A stretch of 64,000 nt of DNA from Pseudomonas persica (GTDB taxonomy: Bacteria; Pseudomonadota; Gammaproteobacteria; Pseudomonadales; Pseudomonadaceae). Position numbers and translations under genes: made by a program. The DNA lies in NCBI RefSeq assembly GCF_900291015.1, contig NZ_OLKL01000025.1:20043-84042 (forward strand). Direction: 5' to 3'. Below are positions 38,517-48,155 of this stretch, piece after piece (the stretch's first letter is position 1; the number at the start of each line of letters is the position of its first letter). The notes beneath the pieces are model-generated. The model was given only the letters and a program-made list of their open reading frames with translations. It ran no database searches and had not been told where the DNA came from.

Positions 38517-39443
38517 ATGCGTTCTTCATCGACACCCAAGGATCATCTGCTTGACCTCAACGGCATTGAAATTGCCGTGCGTTGCTGGGGGCCGGAAGAC
38601 GGCATTCCCGTGCTGGCCCTGCATGGCTGGCTGGACAACGCCGCCTCGTTCGAGCGCCTGGCACCGATGCTCGACGGCTGCTTCGTGGTCGCCCCCGACC
38701 TGGTCGGCCACGGCCGCTCGGACCATCGCCGCCACGACAGTGGCTATTACCTGTGGGAACATGCCGAGGACATGCTGGCGGTGACCGACAGCCTGGGCCT
38801 GGCGCAATTCCACGTGCTGGCCCATGGCATGGGCACTGGGGTAGCGTCGCTGCTGGCGGCCATGACTAGCGGTATCGCCAGCATGACCTTCCTCGACGGC
38901 ATGGGCGCACCGTTCACGGTGGCCGAGGATGACCGCGTGCAACACCTGGCCCGGGCCTACCGGCTCAAACGCATGGTGCAGCGCAGCCAGCTGCAGGGCT
39001 TTGCCGAGCCGGACGTCGGCCGCTTCGAGGACCTGGACACGGCCCTGGAGCAACGCCGCGAGCGCCTGGACACCGGGCTGTCGGAAGAGGCGGCACGGCT
39101 GCTGGCGCTGCGCGATCTGCTGCAGTTGGGCGAGGGTTACTGCTGGCGCCACGACCCGCGCCTGGTGCTGCCCGAACCCATGCCGCTGACCGAGCGCGAA
39201 GCCTGCGACCTGCTCAGCCAGATCCGTTGCCCGTTGTATCTGCTGTTCGGCCGTCAGGGGGCCTTTACCGGTGACGCCTTTACCCGGCGCCAGGCGGCCT
39301 TGCCCCGCCAGGCGAAGGTCTCCTGGCACCCGGGCGGGCATCACTTCCACCTGGATGCGCCGGACCGGGCGCTGGTCGACCAACTGCTGCGCATCCTGGC
39401 CCGCCATGAAGGCGGCGTGCTGCAACGGTTGGTGAACGAGTAG
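38517..39443 (+). CDS. Alpha/beta hydrolase-fold protein lacking the nucleophile serine
   Basis: A 308-residue alpha/beta hydrolase with the usual early strand pattern (IPVLALHGWLDNAASFERLAP, VVAPDLVGHGRSDH) and the late histidine (WHPGGHHFHLDAPD). The nucleophile elbow, normally GHSMG, reads AHGMGTG at residues ~102-108, with glycine (G104) where the catalytic serine should be. It may be a non-hydrolytic member or use another mechanism. ATG at 38517 follows AGGAAGCGTACCC. Function unknown. Confidence 0.85.
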   Translation: MRSSSTPKDHLLDLNGIEIAVRCWGPEDGIPVLALHGWLDNAASFERLAPMLDGCFVVAPDLVGHGRSDHRRHDSGYYLWEHAEDMLAVTDSLGLAQFHVLAHGMGTGVASLLAAMTSGIASMTFLDGMGAPFTVAEDDRVQHLARAYRLKRMVQRSQLQGFAEPDVGRFEDLDTALEQRRERLDTGLSEEAARLLALRDLLQLGEGYCWRHDPRLVLPEPMPLTEREACDLLSQIRCPLYLLFGRQGAFTGDAFTRRQAALPRQAKVSWHPGGHHFHLDAPDRALVDQLLRILARHEGGVLQRLVNE

Positions 39444-39482
39444 GTGATTCTGGTCACGCCATACGGACCTGGGCTAAGGTGG

Positions 39483-39567
39483 CTGTGGGGCTTTAGCCGC
39501 GAACACCGGCGCAGCCGGTGCCATATGCACCGCGTTGGATTCTTCGCGGCTAAAGCCGCTCCACAGG
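39483..39567. repeat. Inverted REP pair (BIME)
   Basis: Arms with GCTTTAGCCGCGAA (about 39490) and TTCGCGGCTAAAGCCGC (39543-39559), with an inner CACCGGCGCAGCCGGTG hairpin. Fills most of the gap before the VOC gene. Confidence 0.75.
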
Positions 39568-39665
39568 GTACGTGGATCGCTTGCGAATTGAGCACTCTAC
39601 GACAGCGCAGCCCAAAGGGCTGGGCGATCCTCTACAGGAATCCAGCGGCCACAAGGAGTCCCGGC

Positions 39666-40091
39666 ATGCGACCGTTCACCATCAAGCACATCGACCACCT
39701 CGTCCTGCGGGTCAGCGACCTGCCGCGCAGCATTGCCTTCTACACCGAGCTGCTCGGCTGCACGGTCAGCCGTGTGCGCGAAGACCTGGGCATGGTCCAC
39801 CTGGCCACCGGCACGGCGATGCTCGACCTGGTGACCCTGGACGGCCCCTTGGGGCTGCCTGGTGGGGCTGCGCCGGGGGCCGAGGGGCGCAACCTGCACC
39901 ATTTCTGCCTGCGCATCGAGCCGTTCGACGAGCCGGCACTGACGGCCTACCTGCAAGCTGCGGGGGTCAAGGTTGAACCTGCCGAAAAGCGCTATGGCGC
40001 GGAAGGCGAGGGGCTGTCGCTGTACTGTTACGACCCGGATGGCAACCAGGTCGAGCTGAAGGGGCCGGTACCGGCAGCGGAGGCGCCATGA
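39666..40091 (+). CDS. VOC-family (glyoxalase/bleomycin resistance fold) protein
   Basis: A 141-residue protein with the betaalphabetabetabeta pattern: IDHLVLRVSDLPRSIAFYTELLG at the N terminus and GLSLYCYDPDGNQVELKG at the end. Candidate metal ligands are the early His (HIDHLV), HHFCLRI and the last Glu (NQVELK). It may be a lyase, dioxygenase or resistance protein; substrate unknown. The start at 39666 matches the fold. Its stop overlaps an ATG of a 32-codon remnant (ATGA). Confidence 0.82.
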   Translation: MRPFTIKHIDHLVLRVSDLPRSIAFYTELLGCTVSRVREDLGMVHLATGTAMLDLVTLDGPLGLPGGAAPGAEGRNLHHFCLRIEPFDEPALTAYLQAAGVKVEPAEKRYGAEGEGLSLYCYDPDGNQVELKGPVPAAEAP

Positions 40092-40186
40092 GTAACCGGC
40101 ACACCCGCGAGCACTGGATCGACACCGCGCAAGGCAAGCTGTTCGCCCTGGAATGGCCGCCGCTGCAGGCGCAGTTCTTGCGCTGA
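40088..40186 (+). pseudogene. Truncated 32-codon N-terminal remnant, alpha/beta hydrolase-like
   Basis: An ATG overlapping the VOC stop (ATGA) opens a frame reading MSNRHTREHWIDTAQGKLFA and ending in TGA after 32 codons. HWIDTAQGKLFALEW resembles the first beta strands of alpha/beta hydrolases (WIDTPQGRLFARRW-like). Translational coupling with no body following suggests a gene deleted down to its 5' end. The assignment rests on a short match. Confidence 0.4.
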
Positions 40187-40307
40187 AGGTGCTCTTGAAA
40201 CCGACGTGCTCCTACAAGGGACGCGTGGCCTCACATGCGCCGTTCGTTCAATCGCCCACCTGGCCCCCGGGCCAACACTGGCGGCTCCAACTTGCCTGGA
40301 GTCGCCC

Positions 40308-41189
40308 ATGCGCACACTTTATGCCCCGCTGTTCTTCTTCGGTTTCATTGCCGCCGCACTGTCGCTGGCGGCCCGCCCGTTATGGCTGCTGCCACTGCTG
40401 GCCAGCGCTGTGTTGCTGTCCTTTGCCTGCGAACGGCTCATCCCCTACAAGCCCGCCTGGAACCAGACACGAGGCGAGGGCCGGCGTGACCTTTGCCATG
40501 CCCTGGTCAACGAGTGCCTGACCCTCTCCAGTGTGGCAACCATCCCGCTGCTGGCCAGCTGGCTTCCGGCAACCAACCTGTGGCCCGGCCAATGGCCGCT
40601 GGCCTTGCAGTTGCTGTTGGCCATCGTCGTGGCGGACCTGGGCATCACCCTGGTGCACTACGCCAGCCACCGCAGCCCACTACTGTGGCGGCTGCATGCC
40701 GTGCACCACAGTGTCACCCGTCTGTACGGTTTCAATGGCTTGATGAAGCACCCTGTGCACCAGATGCTCGAAACCCTGGGCGGAACCTTGCCGTTGCTGT
40801 TGCTCGGCCTGCCCATCGAGGTGGCGACGCTGCTGGCGTTCAGCGTGTCGATCCAGCTGTTGCTGCAGCACAGCAACGTGGCGATGCGCATCGGTGGCTT
40901 GCGCCACGTGTTCGCCTGGGCACCGGTGCATCGCCTGCATCACCTGAAGTACGGCAGCACCGGCGACGTCAACTTCGCGCTGTTCTTCCCGATCTGGGAC
41001 CGCTTGCTGGGTACGGCGCTGTACCTGCCGGGCTATGCGCTGGCGGACGACGACATGGGCATCGGCGACCGGCCGGACTATCCGCAGGCGTACCTGGCGC
41101 AATTGCGTGAGCCCTGGGTGAACGGCAACGCTGACTCACCTGCCGTATTGCCGGCGGCGCTGCGCCAGGCGCTAGCCGAGCGTGCGTAG
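40308..41189 (+). CDS. Sterol desaturase/fatty acid hydroxylase superfamily membrane enzyme
   Basis: A 293-residue integral membrane diiron protein with histidine boxes HYASHR, HAVHH, HPVHQ and HRLHH in order, and about four hydrophobic segments (FFFGFIAAALSLAARPLWLL, LALQLLLAIVVADLGITL). The superfamily hydroxylates or desaturates lipids using O2. The substrate cannot be told; bacterial relatives act on fatty acyl chains, carotenoids or hopanoids. ATG 40308 starts directly before TM1. The 3' end overlaps the convergent AraC gene by 18 nt. Confidence 0.85.
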   Translation: MRTLYAPLFFFGFIAAALSLAARPLWLLPLLASAVLLSFACERLIPYKPAWNQTRGEGRRDLCHALVNECLTLSSVATIPLLASWLPATNLWPGQWPLALQLLLAIVVADLGITLVHYASHRSPLLWRLHAVHHSVTRLYGFNGLMKHPVHQMLETLGGTLPLLLLGLPIEVATLLAFSVSIQLLLQHSNVAMRIGGLRHVFAWAPVHRLHHLKYGSTGDVNFALFFPIWDRLLGTALYLPGYALADDDMGIGDRPDYPQAYLAQLREPWVNGNADSPAVLPAALRQALAERA

Positions 41190-41858
41190 GCGCAACTGGC
41201 GCAATGCAGTACCTGGGCTCAGGCCGAACTGACGGCGAACGCTGCGGGTAAAATGCGCCGAGTCGGCAAACCCCGCCACCAGTGCCGCCTCGGTCAGGCT
41301 GGCGCCGCCCAGCGCCAGTTGCAGGGCCACGCGCAGGCGTTGCCACAGTACCAGGCGCCGTACCGACAGCTTCAGTGTGCCGCTGAACAGGCGCTCCAGC
41401 TGGCTGATCGACAGCGCTGCGGTACTGGCCAGTTCCTTGGCCGGCAAGGCTTGCTCGTCCAGCCTGCGAATGCGTTCGAGCGCTTTCACCAGGCGCGGGT
41501 CGAGCAGGCGCCGGGGCCAGTGCCGCAGGCTCGCGGCGAGTTGCTCGGGGCTGCTGCCGGCCTGCTCGCAGGCCAGGGCAAGGTCTGCCAGTTCGAACGC
41601 CAGCGGCTCGGCGAACAGGGTAATGCAGGGTACGCCATGGCTGAGAATGGCATGGGGTTGCTGCGACGGAATGACCATTTGCGGGCCGCTGTAGCGCTGC
41701 CCGCCGAGGCAAACCTCGACATCCGCACCGAGGCCGATCAACACCTGATGCGCGTAGTGCTCGTGGCTGGCGGTCCGGCCTAGCGTCGCCAGCAGCAGGC
41801 AGTGATCGCCTGCCAACCAGATATCGCCTTGCCATCCCTGTGTTGCCTTGTCGTTCAT
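41172..41858 (-). CDS. AraC-family transcriptional regulator
   Basis: A 228-residue regulator with an N-terminal cupin-like effector region and a C-terminal double helix-turn-helix: ELASTAALSISQLERLFSGT and ASLTEAALVAGFADSAHFTR, then FGLSPGTALRQLR. The start at 41858 follows AAGAGGGCGGC; a longer frame upstream would overlap the divergent transporter gene. It is divergent from the MHS transporter, so it may control it. Confidence 0.85.
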   Translation of the reverse strand: MNDKATQGWQGDIWLAGDHCLLLATLGRTASHEHYAHQVLIGLGADVEVCLGGQRYSGPQMVIPSQQPHAILSHGVPCITLFAEPLAFELADLALACEQAGSSPEQLAASLRHWPRRLLDPRLVKALERIRRLDEQALPAKELASTAALSISQLERLFSGTLKLSVRRLVLWQRLRVALQLALGGASLTEAALVAGFADSAHFTRSVRRQFGLSPGTALRQLRLRTLG

Positions 41859-42053
41859 GCCGCCCTCTTGCGCGTGGCCGGACGAATGGATATCCCGGCA
41901 AAGCCTATTATGCTTCAGTAACCTTGCTGCGATCCGAGGCGGCCTGCCTCGTCGTGCTTCGCGTAACCAAAGCAAGCCCCCTGGGCCTGGGTGCGATGGT
42001 GAAACAGGTATGAGGTGCTCCCGGCCTGCACAACGACAAGACGGAGGCACCCC

Positions 42054-43730
<1,677 letters not shown>

Positions 43731-43748
43731 GATTGAAATAGGCAGGAC

Positions 43749-43852
43749 TGGCCTCTTCGCGGGTAAACCCGCTCCCACAGGGATATCACTGCACCTGAGG
43801 GCAGCGGGGAACCTGTGGGAGCGGGTTAACCCGCGAAAGGGCCTGCACAGGC
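43749..43852. repeat. Inverted REP pair (BIME) between convergent genes
   Basis: CTCTTCGCGGGTAAACCCGC with TCCCACAGG (43752-43781) and the inverse CCTGTGGGAGCGGGTTAACC plus CGCGAAAGGGCC (43812-43843), between the MHS transporter and a convergent hypothetical gene. Confidence 0.8.
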
Positions 43853-43858
43853 ACCCAA

Positions 43859-44428
43859 TCAGTCAAAGTACCCACGCAACCCAAAGGCATACCCGGTATC
43901 CACCCCGGCAGCCTCGCCCCGGCCCCAGCGCTTTTTCAGCACAAACTCGAACGCCGGCTCGTACAGCCTGTCCCGCACCAGCGCACCTGCCAGCACCTCC
44001 ACGTCATACCAGCCATTGTCCAGCTCGATGATTGGCCGCCCCGGCACCTGGTAGCGCGCCATCAGGTCACCGAGTGTCTTGGGCGTGAAGTGCTGCAGGA
44101 TGCGCCAGGTGTACAGCATCAGCGCACCGTGCTCGACCTGCAGCACATAGCCATTGCGGCGGTGCTTGAGGCGGCTGCCGGGTTCGCGCAGGGCCGGGGT
44201 GTGGCTGTCCAGGGTGAACAGGATGCGGTAGGGCAGGTTATCGACCCCGGCCAGCGGCAGCACGATACCTTCGCGCACGGCCTGGTCGCCGCTGTCGCCG
44301 TGGGTGAACGCATGGGCCAGGTCGTCGGGCAGCTCATGTTCCTGCTTGAAGCGCTCGAGCAGCTGGATATCGCCGAGCAGAAAGTAGTCGACTAGGTCAT
44401 TGAGTACTTCGCTGAATTCGTGGCGCAT
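43859..44428 (-). CDS. Conserved-looking hypothetical protein
   Basis: A 189-residue soluble protein I do not recognise. It is acidic at the N terminus (EVLNDLVDYFLLGDIQLLERF), has no signal peptide or membrane segment, and contains YMV-free beta-rich stretches such as NGYVLQVEHGALMLYTWRIL and RPIIELDNGWYDVEVLAGAL. It is divergent from the seven-gene operon and shares its 111-bp promoter gap, including the direct-repeat box at 44474-44493, so the same regulator may affect it. Confidence 0.7.
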   Translation of the reverse strand: MRHEFSEVLNDLVDYFLLGDIQLLERFKQEHELPDDLAHAFTHGDSGDQAVREGIVLPLAGVDNLPYRILFTLDSHTPALREPGSRLKHRRNGYVLQVEHGALMLYTWRILQHFTPKTLGDLMARYQVPGRPIIELDNGWYDVEVLAGALVRDRLYEPAFEFVLKKRWGRGEAAGVDTGYAFGLRGYFD

Positions 44429-44473
44429 CTGTTTTCCTTGTTGGTGCGCGTGAGGGCAATGGCAAATGTAGCA

Positions 44474-44493
44474 CTTCAGATTGGCTTCAGATT
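44474..44493 (+). promoter_or_regulatory. PmrA/QseB-like response regulator box upstream of the seven-gene operon
   Basis: Perfect direct repeat CTTCAGATT at 44474-44482 and 44485-44493, exactly 11 bp apart. OmpR-family regulators of the PmrA/QseB branch bind such repeats (the PmrA box is CTTAA-N6-CTTAA). A possible -10 GATACT lies at 44501-44506, so the box would cover the -35 region, an activator position. The operon encodes an OmpR-family regulator, so autoregulation is the simple reading. Confidence 0.6.
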
Positions 44494-44539
44494 ACCCCCG
44501 GATACTGCCCCCAACACTGGACTTGAAAGGGGGACAGCC

Positions 44540-45217
44540 ATGACCCAGGCAGACATCAACAGCCTGTTTCCACTGGCTATCGGCAGCCACGGCGATCGCC
44601 TCGCCCACTTGAAGCTGAACCAGCCGGGGGAACCGGGGCGCGATGAGATGGAGCAGTTCATTCATGCTCGCTTTGCCTGCGCGCACCACGCCGACGTGCA
44701 GCACTACCTGCCCGAACTGCTCGGCTTGCATGACAGCCATGGGCGTCTGGTGGCGGCCGCTGGCATACGCTTGGCCAGCAGTGGCCCGACCTTCATCGAG
44801 CGTTACCTGGATGAACCGCTGGAGGTGGCCGTGACCCGGCTGTCGGCAAGCCCCGTGAGCCGTGCGCAGTTGGTCGAAGTGGGTAACCTTGCCGCGCTCA
44901 GCGCCGGCAGCGCGCGGATCATGATCATTGCCGTGACCTGGTTGCTGGCCGCCCGCGGCTTGCAGTGGGTGGCCTTTACCGGGGCCGCGACCCTGGTCAA
45001 CAGCTTTCATCGCCTGGGCCTGGTGCCCACGGCGCTGGCGGTGGCCGACCCTGGTCGGCTGAACGGCGACGCCGGCAGTTGGGGCAGTTACTACGCGCAG
45101 CATCCGCAGGTGTTCGTCGGTAGCATCGGTTACGGCCATGAGGCCCTGGCCCGCGGCGGAGTGTTCGAGCGGTTGGGTTTGCCCGCGAGCCTGCAGGAGG
45201 CCGGCCATGCCGCATGA
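44540..45217 (+). CDS. Thermostable hemolysin family protein (T_hemolysin, GNAT-like)
   Basis: A 225-residue protein matching the T_hemolysin family (named after Vibrio delta-VPH): HARFACAHHADVQHYLPELL, GRLVAAAGIRLAS, FIERYLDEPLE and VEVGNLAALSAGSARIMIIA. The pattern with PxL, an aromatic-acidic FIERYLD and VEVGNLA recalls GNAT/autoinducer synthase folds, and I recall the family being placed in the acetyltransferase clan. Direct hemolytic action is doubtful; an acyl transfer role fits its neighbours better. First gene of the operon; ATG 44540 follows GGGGGACAGCC. It overlaps the ligase gene by 11 nt. Confidence 0.82.
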   Translation: MTQADINSLFPLAIGSHGDRLAHLKLNQPGEPGRDEMEQFIHARFACAHHADVQHYLPELLGLHDSHGRLVAAAGIRLASSGPTFIERYLDEPLEVAVTRLSASPVSRAQLVEVGNLAALSAGSARIMIIAVTWLLAARGLQWVAFTGAATLVNSFHRLGLVPTALAVADPGRLNGDAGSWGSYYAQHPQVFVGSIGYGHEALARGGVFERLGLPASLQEAGHAA

Positions 45218-46667
45218 ATGCCAGCTGTTCAGGGAAGTGTTGCAACTGCATGCCCGCCACCGAGGGGCGCAACCGGCGTTGCTGGGCCTTGCCGGGCCAT
45301 TCACCTATCAACAGTTGCTGGACGAGGTCGAGCAACGCCAGGCCTGGCTGAGCGCGCAGCCACCGGGCACCTTCGCCCTGGCCCTGGATAACGGCCCCGA
45401 GGCGCTGTTCTGGGACCTGGCGGCGCTGTTCGCGGCGCGCCCCATCGTCATCCTGCCGGCGTTTTTCAGCAGTGCCCAGCGGCGCCACTGCCTGGCACAG
45501 AGCGGGGCGCTGTTGGCGCTGGCCGATGAGGCCTTCGCTGACGACTTGCACGCCAGCGGCTTCAGTGCCGGTGAGCGCTTCTGGAGCCGCCAGCCGTCAG
45601 TCAGCGTGCCCTTGCCAGCGGGTACCGCGAAGATTACCTACACCTCCGGCAGCACCGGTGCACCCAAGGGCGTATGCCTGAGCGCCGATGCGATGCTGCG
45701 GGTAGCGCGTGAACTGGAGGCCGCCAGCCGGCCTACGGCACCAGGCAAGTACCTGGCGGTCCTGCCGCTGGCGGTGCTGCTGGAAAACCTGGGCCTGTAC
45801 GCGGCCCTGCTGGCCGGGGCGAGCATTGCCTTGTACCCGCAGGCGCAGTTGGGTTTTCGCGGTGCCAGTCAGGTCGACTTCAAGCAATTGCTGGGCGCCA
45901 TCGCCTTGAGCGGTGCCGAAAGCCTGATCCTGGTGCCGCAACTGCTGCTTGGCTTGGTCACCGCCATCGAACGCGGCCTGATGCGGGTTGGCCCGTTGCG
46001 CTTCGTGGCGGTGGGCGGCGCACGGGTGGCGCCGAGTTTGCTGGCCCGTGCCGAGGCCGTCGGGCTGCCGGTGTTCGAGGGCTACGGCTTGTCCGAATGC
46101 GCCTCGGTGGTATGCCTCAACCGCCCTGGCGGCCAGCGCCCGGGCAGTGTCGGGCGGCCGCTGCCGCATGTACAGGTGCGCATTGCCGAAGATGGCGAGG
46201 TGCAGGTGGCCGGCTCGGCGTTGCTCGGCTACCTGGGCGAGCCAGCCTTCAGCGAACCGTGGTTGTCGACCGGTGACCTGGGGCACTTCGACAGCGACGG
46301 CTTCCTGTACCTGGCCGGGCGCAAGAAGCACCAGTACAGCACCAGCTTCGGGCGCAACGTCAACCCCGAGTGGGTCGAGGCCGAACTGACCCAGGGCGGG
46401 GTGATCGCCCAGGCGTTCGTCCACGGCGAGGGCCTGGAGCACAACCTGGCGCTGGTATGGCCGCTGGACCCGCAGGCCGATGATCACACCCTGGAACGGG
46501 CCGTCCGCCAGGCCAATGCCGGGCTGCCGGACTATGCCCGGGTACATGCCTGGCGGCGCCTGCCCGAGCCCTTGAGTGCCGCCGGGCAAACCCTGACCGC
46601 CAACGGCCGGCCACGCCGCGAACAGATCCTGCGGTGTTACCAGTCCCTGTTATCCGATCTTCAATGA
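45207..46667 (+). CDS. AMP-dependent synthetase/ligase (acyl- or aminoacyl-adenylate forming)
   Basis: A 486-residue ANL-superfamily enzyme. Phosphate loop ITYTSGSTGAPKG at residues ~143-155, FEGYGLSECASVVCLN (A5), STGDLGHFDSDGFLYLAGR (A7/A8) and NVNPEWVEAEL. The A10 motif, normally NGK with the catalytic lysine, reads TANGRPRRE, with R468 in that position, so adenylation efficiency may differ. It likely activates a carboxylic acid for the neighbouring GNAT-like protein, oxidase or reductase. Start at 45207 overlaps the upstream gene by 11 nt; the stop overlaps an ATG (ATGA). Confidence 0.85.
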   Translation: MPHECQLFREVLQLHARHRGAQPALLGLAGPFTYQQLLDEVEQRQAWLSAQPPGTFALALDNGPEALFWDLAALFAARPIVILPAFFSSAQRRHCLAQSGALLALADEAFADDLHASGFSAGERFWSRQPSVSVPLPAGTAKITYTSGSTGAPKGVCLSADAMLRVARELEAASRPTAPGKYLAVLPLAVLLENLGLYAALLAGASIALYPQAQLGFRGASQVDFKQLLGAIALSGAESLILVPQLLLGLVTAIERGLMRVGPLRFVAVGGARVAPSLLARAEAVGLPVFEGYGLSECASVVCLNRPGGQRPGSVGRPLPHVQVRIAEDGEVQVAGSALLGYLGEPAFSEPWLSTGDLGHFDSDGFLYLAGRKKHQYSTSFGRNVNPEWVEAELTQGGVIAQAFVHGEGLEHNLALVWPLDPQADDHTLERAVRQANAGLPDYARVHAWRRLPEPLSAAGQTLTANGRPRREQILRCYQSLLSDLQ

Positions 46668-46681
46668 CCCACGAGGTTGCC

Positions 46682-47362
46682 ATGCTTTTCTTCGATATGC
46701 TGCAACAGGAAACCGCCGACGAGCGTACGGCATTGTTCAGCGTCCCGGTCATCCGTGACGCGCTGGCCGGCAAGGCCAGCCTCGAGGCCTATGTGGCCTT
46801 TCTCACCCAGGCCTATCACCACGTGCGGCACACCGTGCCGTTGATGATGGCCTGCGGGGCCCGTTTGCCGGTGCGGCTGGAGTGGCTGCGCGGCGCAGTG
46901 TGCGAGTACATCGAGGAGGAGTACGGCCATGAGCGCTGGATTCTCGATGACATCGCCGCCTGCGGAGGTGACCCGCACCAAGTGGCGGGCGGCCGCCCGG
47001 CATTGCCCATCGAGTTGATGGTGGCATTTCTCTACGACCAGATTGCCCGTGGCAACCCGGTCGGATTGTTCGGCATGGTCAATGTGCTCGAAGGCACCAG
47101 CATTGCCCTGGCGACCCAGGCTGCCGGTACCCTGCAGAGCAGCCTTGGCCTGCCGGACCAGGCGTTCAGCTACCTGAGTTCCCACGGCGCCCTGGACCAG
47201 GACCACATGGCCACTTACCGTGGCCTGATGAACCGTCTGGACCAGCCCGAGGACCAGCAGGCGGTAATCCACGCCGCCAAGGTGGTGTATCGCCTGTACA
47301 CCGCCATGTTCGAAGGGCTGCCGCGTGCCACGCAGCGGGAGGCACAGCATGCGCTTGCCTGA
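46682..47362 (+). CDS. Heme-oxygenase-like diiron oxidase (HDO) family enzyme
   Basis: A 226-residue, all-helical protein usually labelled TenA-like or iron-containing redox enzyme. Apparent ligands of the HDO group (UndA, CADD, BesC, SznF) are visible: E80/H83 in EEEYGHE, E137 in VLEGTS, and H168-x3-D172-x2-H175 in HGALDQDHM. Such enzymes use O2 and iron to desaturate, fragment or N-oxygenate fatty acids and amino acids. With the adjacent ligase and SDR it likely tailors an acyl or amino acid substrate. ATG 46682 has ACGAGG upstream; ATG 46664 (overlapping the ligase stop) is an alternative. It overlaps the SDR gene by 14 nt. Confidence 0.82.
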   Translation: MLFFDMLQQETADERTALFSVPVIRDALAGKASLEAYVAFLTQAYHHVRHTVPLMMACGARLPVRLEWLRGAVCEYIEEEYGHERWILDDIAACGGDPHQVAGGRPALPIELMVAFLYDQIARGNPVGLFGMVNVLEGTSIALATQAAGTLQSSLGLPDQAFSYLSSHGALDQDHMATYRGLMNRLDQPEDQQAVIHAAKVVYRLYTAMFEGLPRATQREAQHALA

Positions 47363-48155
47363 TTGCGTGGCGGTGCTCACCGGTGCCAGCGGTGGCATCG
47401 GCCTGGAACTGGCGGACCAACTGTGCAGCGCCGGCGCCCGGGTGCTGGCGGTAAGCCGGCAGCAGGGCAAGCTGGCCGGGCTGATGGCGCGCTACCCCGG
47501 ACAACTGCGTTGGCAGCAGGCCGACCTGCGCAGCGCCGAAGGCCGCCGCGACGTGCTGGAAGCGGCGCGGGCGATGGGCTGTTGCAACCTGTTGATCAAC
47601 GCCGCCGGGGTCAACCGCTTCGCCTTGCTTGAACAGATGGACGAGGCGGCCCTGGACGAGTTGTTCGACCTCAACATCAAGGCCGCCGTGCAGCTCACTC
47701 GCCTGTGCCTGCCGCTGCTGCGCGAGCAGCCCAGTGCGCTGGTGGTGAACGTGGGTTCGATCTACGGCTCGATCGGCTACCCGGGCTATGCCACCTACTG
47801 CGCCAGCAAGTTTGCCTTGCGCGGCTTTTCCGAGGCGCTGCGCCGCGAGCTGGCCGACACCTCGGTGAACGTGTTGTATGCCGCACCGCGCACCACCCGC
47901 ACGGCGATGAACAGCAGCGCCGCGCAGGCCCTGAACCAGGCGCTGAAGGTGGGCGTCGATGACCCGCAGGATGTCGCCCGGGCAGTGCTCGCCGCGGTGC
48001 AGGCCGAGCGCAGCGAACTGTACCTGGGTTGGCCGGAAAAACTTTTCGTGCGCCTTAACGGCATGCTGCCGGGCGTGGTCGACCGCGCCCTGCGCAAGCA
48101 ATTGCCGCTGATCCGCCGCTACAGCAACTGGCACAGCAAGGAGTCGAGCAAATGA
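47349..48155 (+). CDS. Short-chain dehydrogenase/reductase (SDR)
   Basis: A 268-residue classical SDR with TGASGGIGLELA (cofactor loop), LLINAAGVNRF, catalytic Ser in NVGSIYGSIG, and YCASK (Y-x3-K). Basic residues after beta2 (SRQQGKLAG) hint at NADP(H). C-terminal region includes a hydrophobic helix (EKLFVRLNGMLPGVVDRAL), common in SDRs acting on lipophilic substrates. In this operon it likely reduces a keto or aldehyde intermediate. It overlaps the genes on both sides (14 nt and ATGA). Confidence 0.88.
   Translation: MRLPDCVAVLTGASGGIGLELADQLCSAGARVLAVSRQQGKLAGLMARYPGQLRWQQADLRSAEGRRDVLEAARAMGCCNLLINAAGVNRFALLEQMDEAALDELFDLNIKAAVQLTRLCLPLLREQPSALVVNVGSIYGSIGYPGYATYCASKFALRGFSEALRRELADTSVNVLYAAPRTTRTAMNSSAAQALNQALKVGVDDPQDVARAVLAAVQAERSELYLGWPEKLFVRLNGMLPGVVDRALRKQLPLIRRYSNWHSKESSK

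Noticed and set aside
44540..45217. Calling the T_hemolysin gene a pore-forming toxin
   Set aside because: No signal peptide, membrane segment or toxin-like repeats; the GNAT-like pattern and enzyme neighbours favour an acyl-transfer role.
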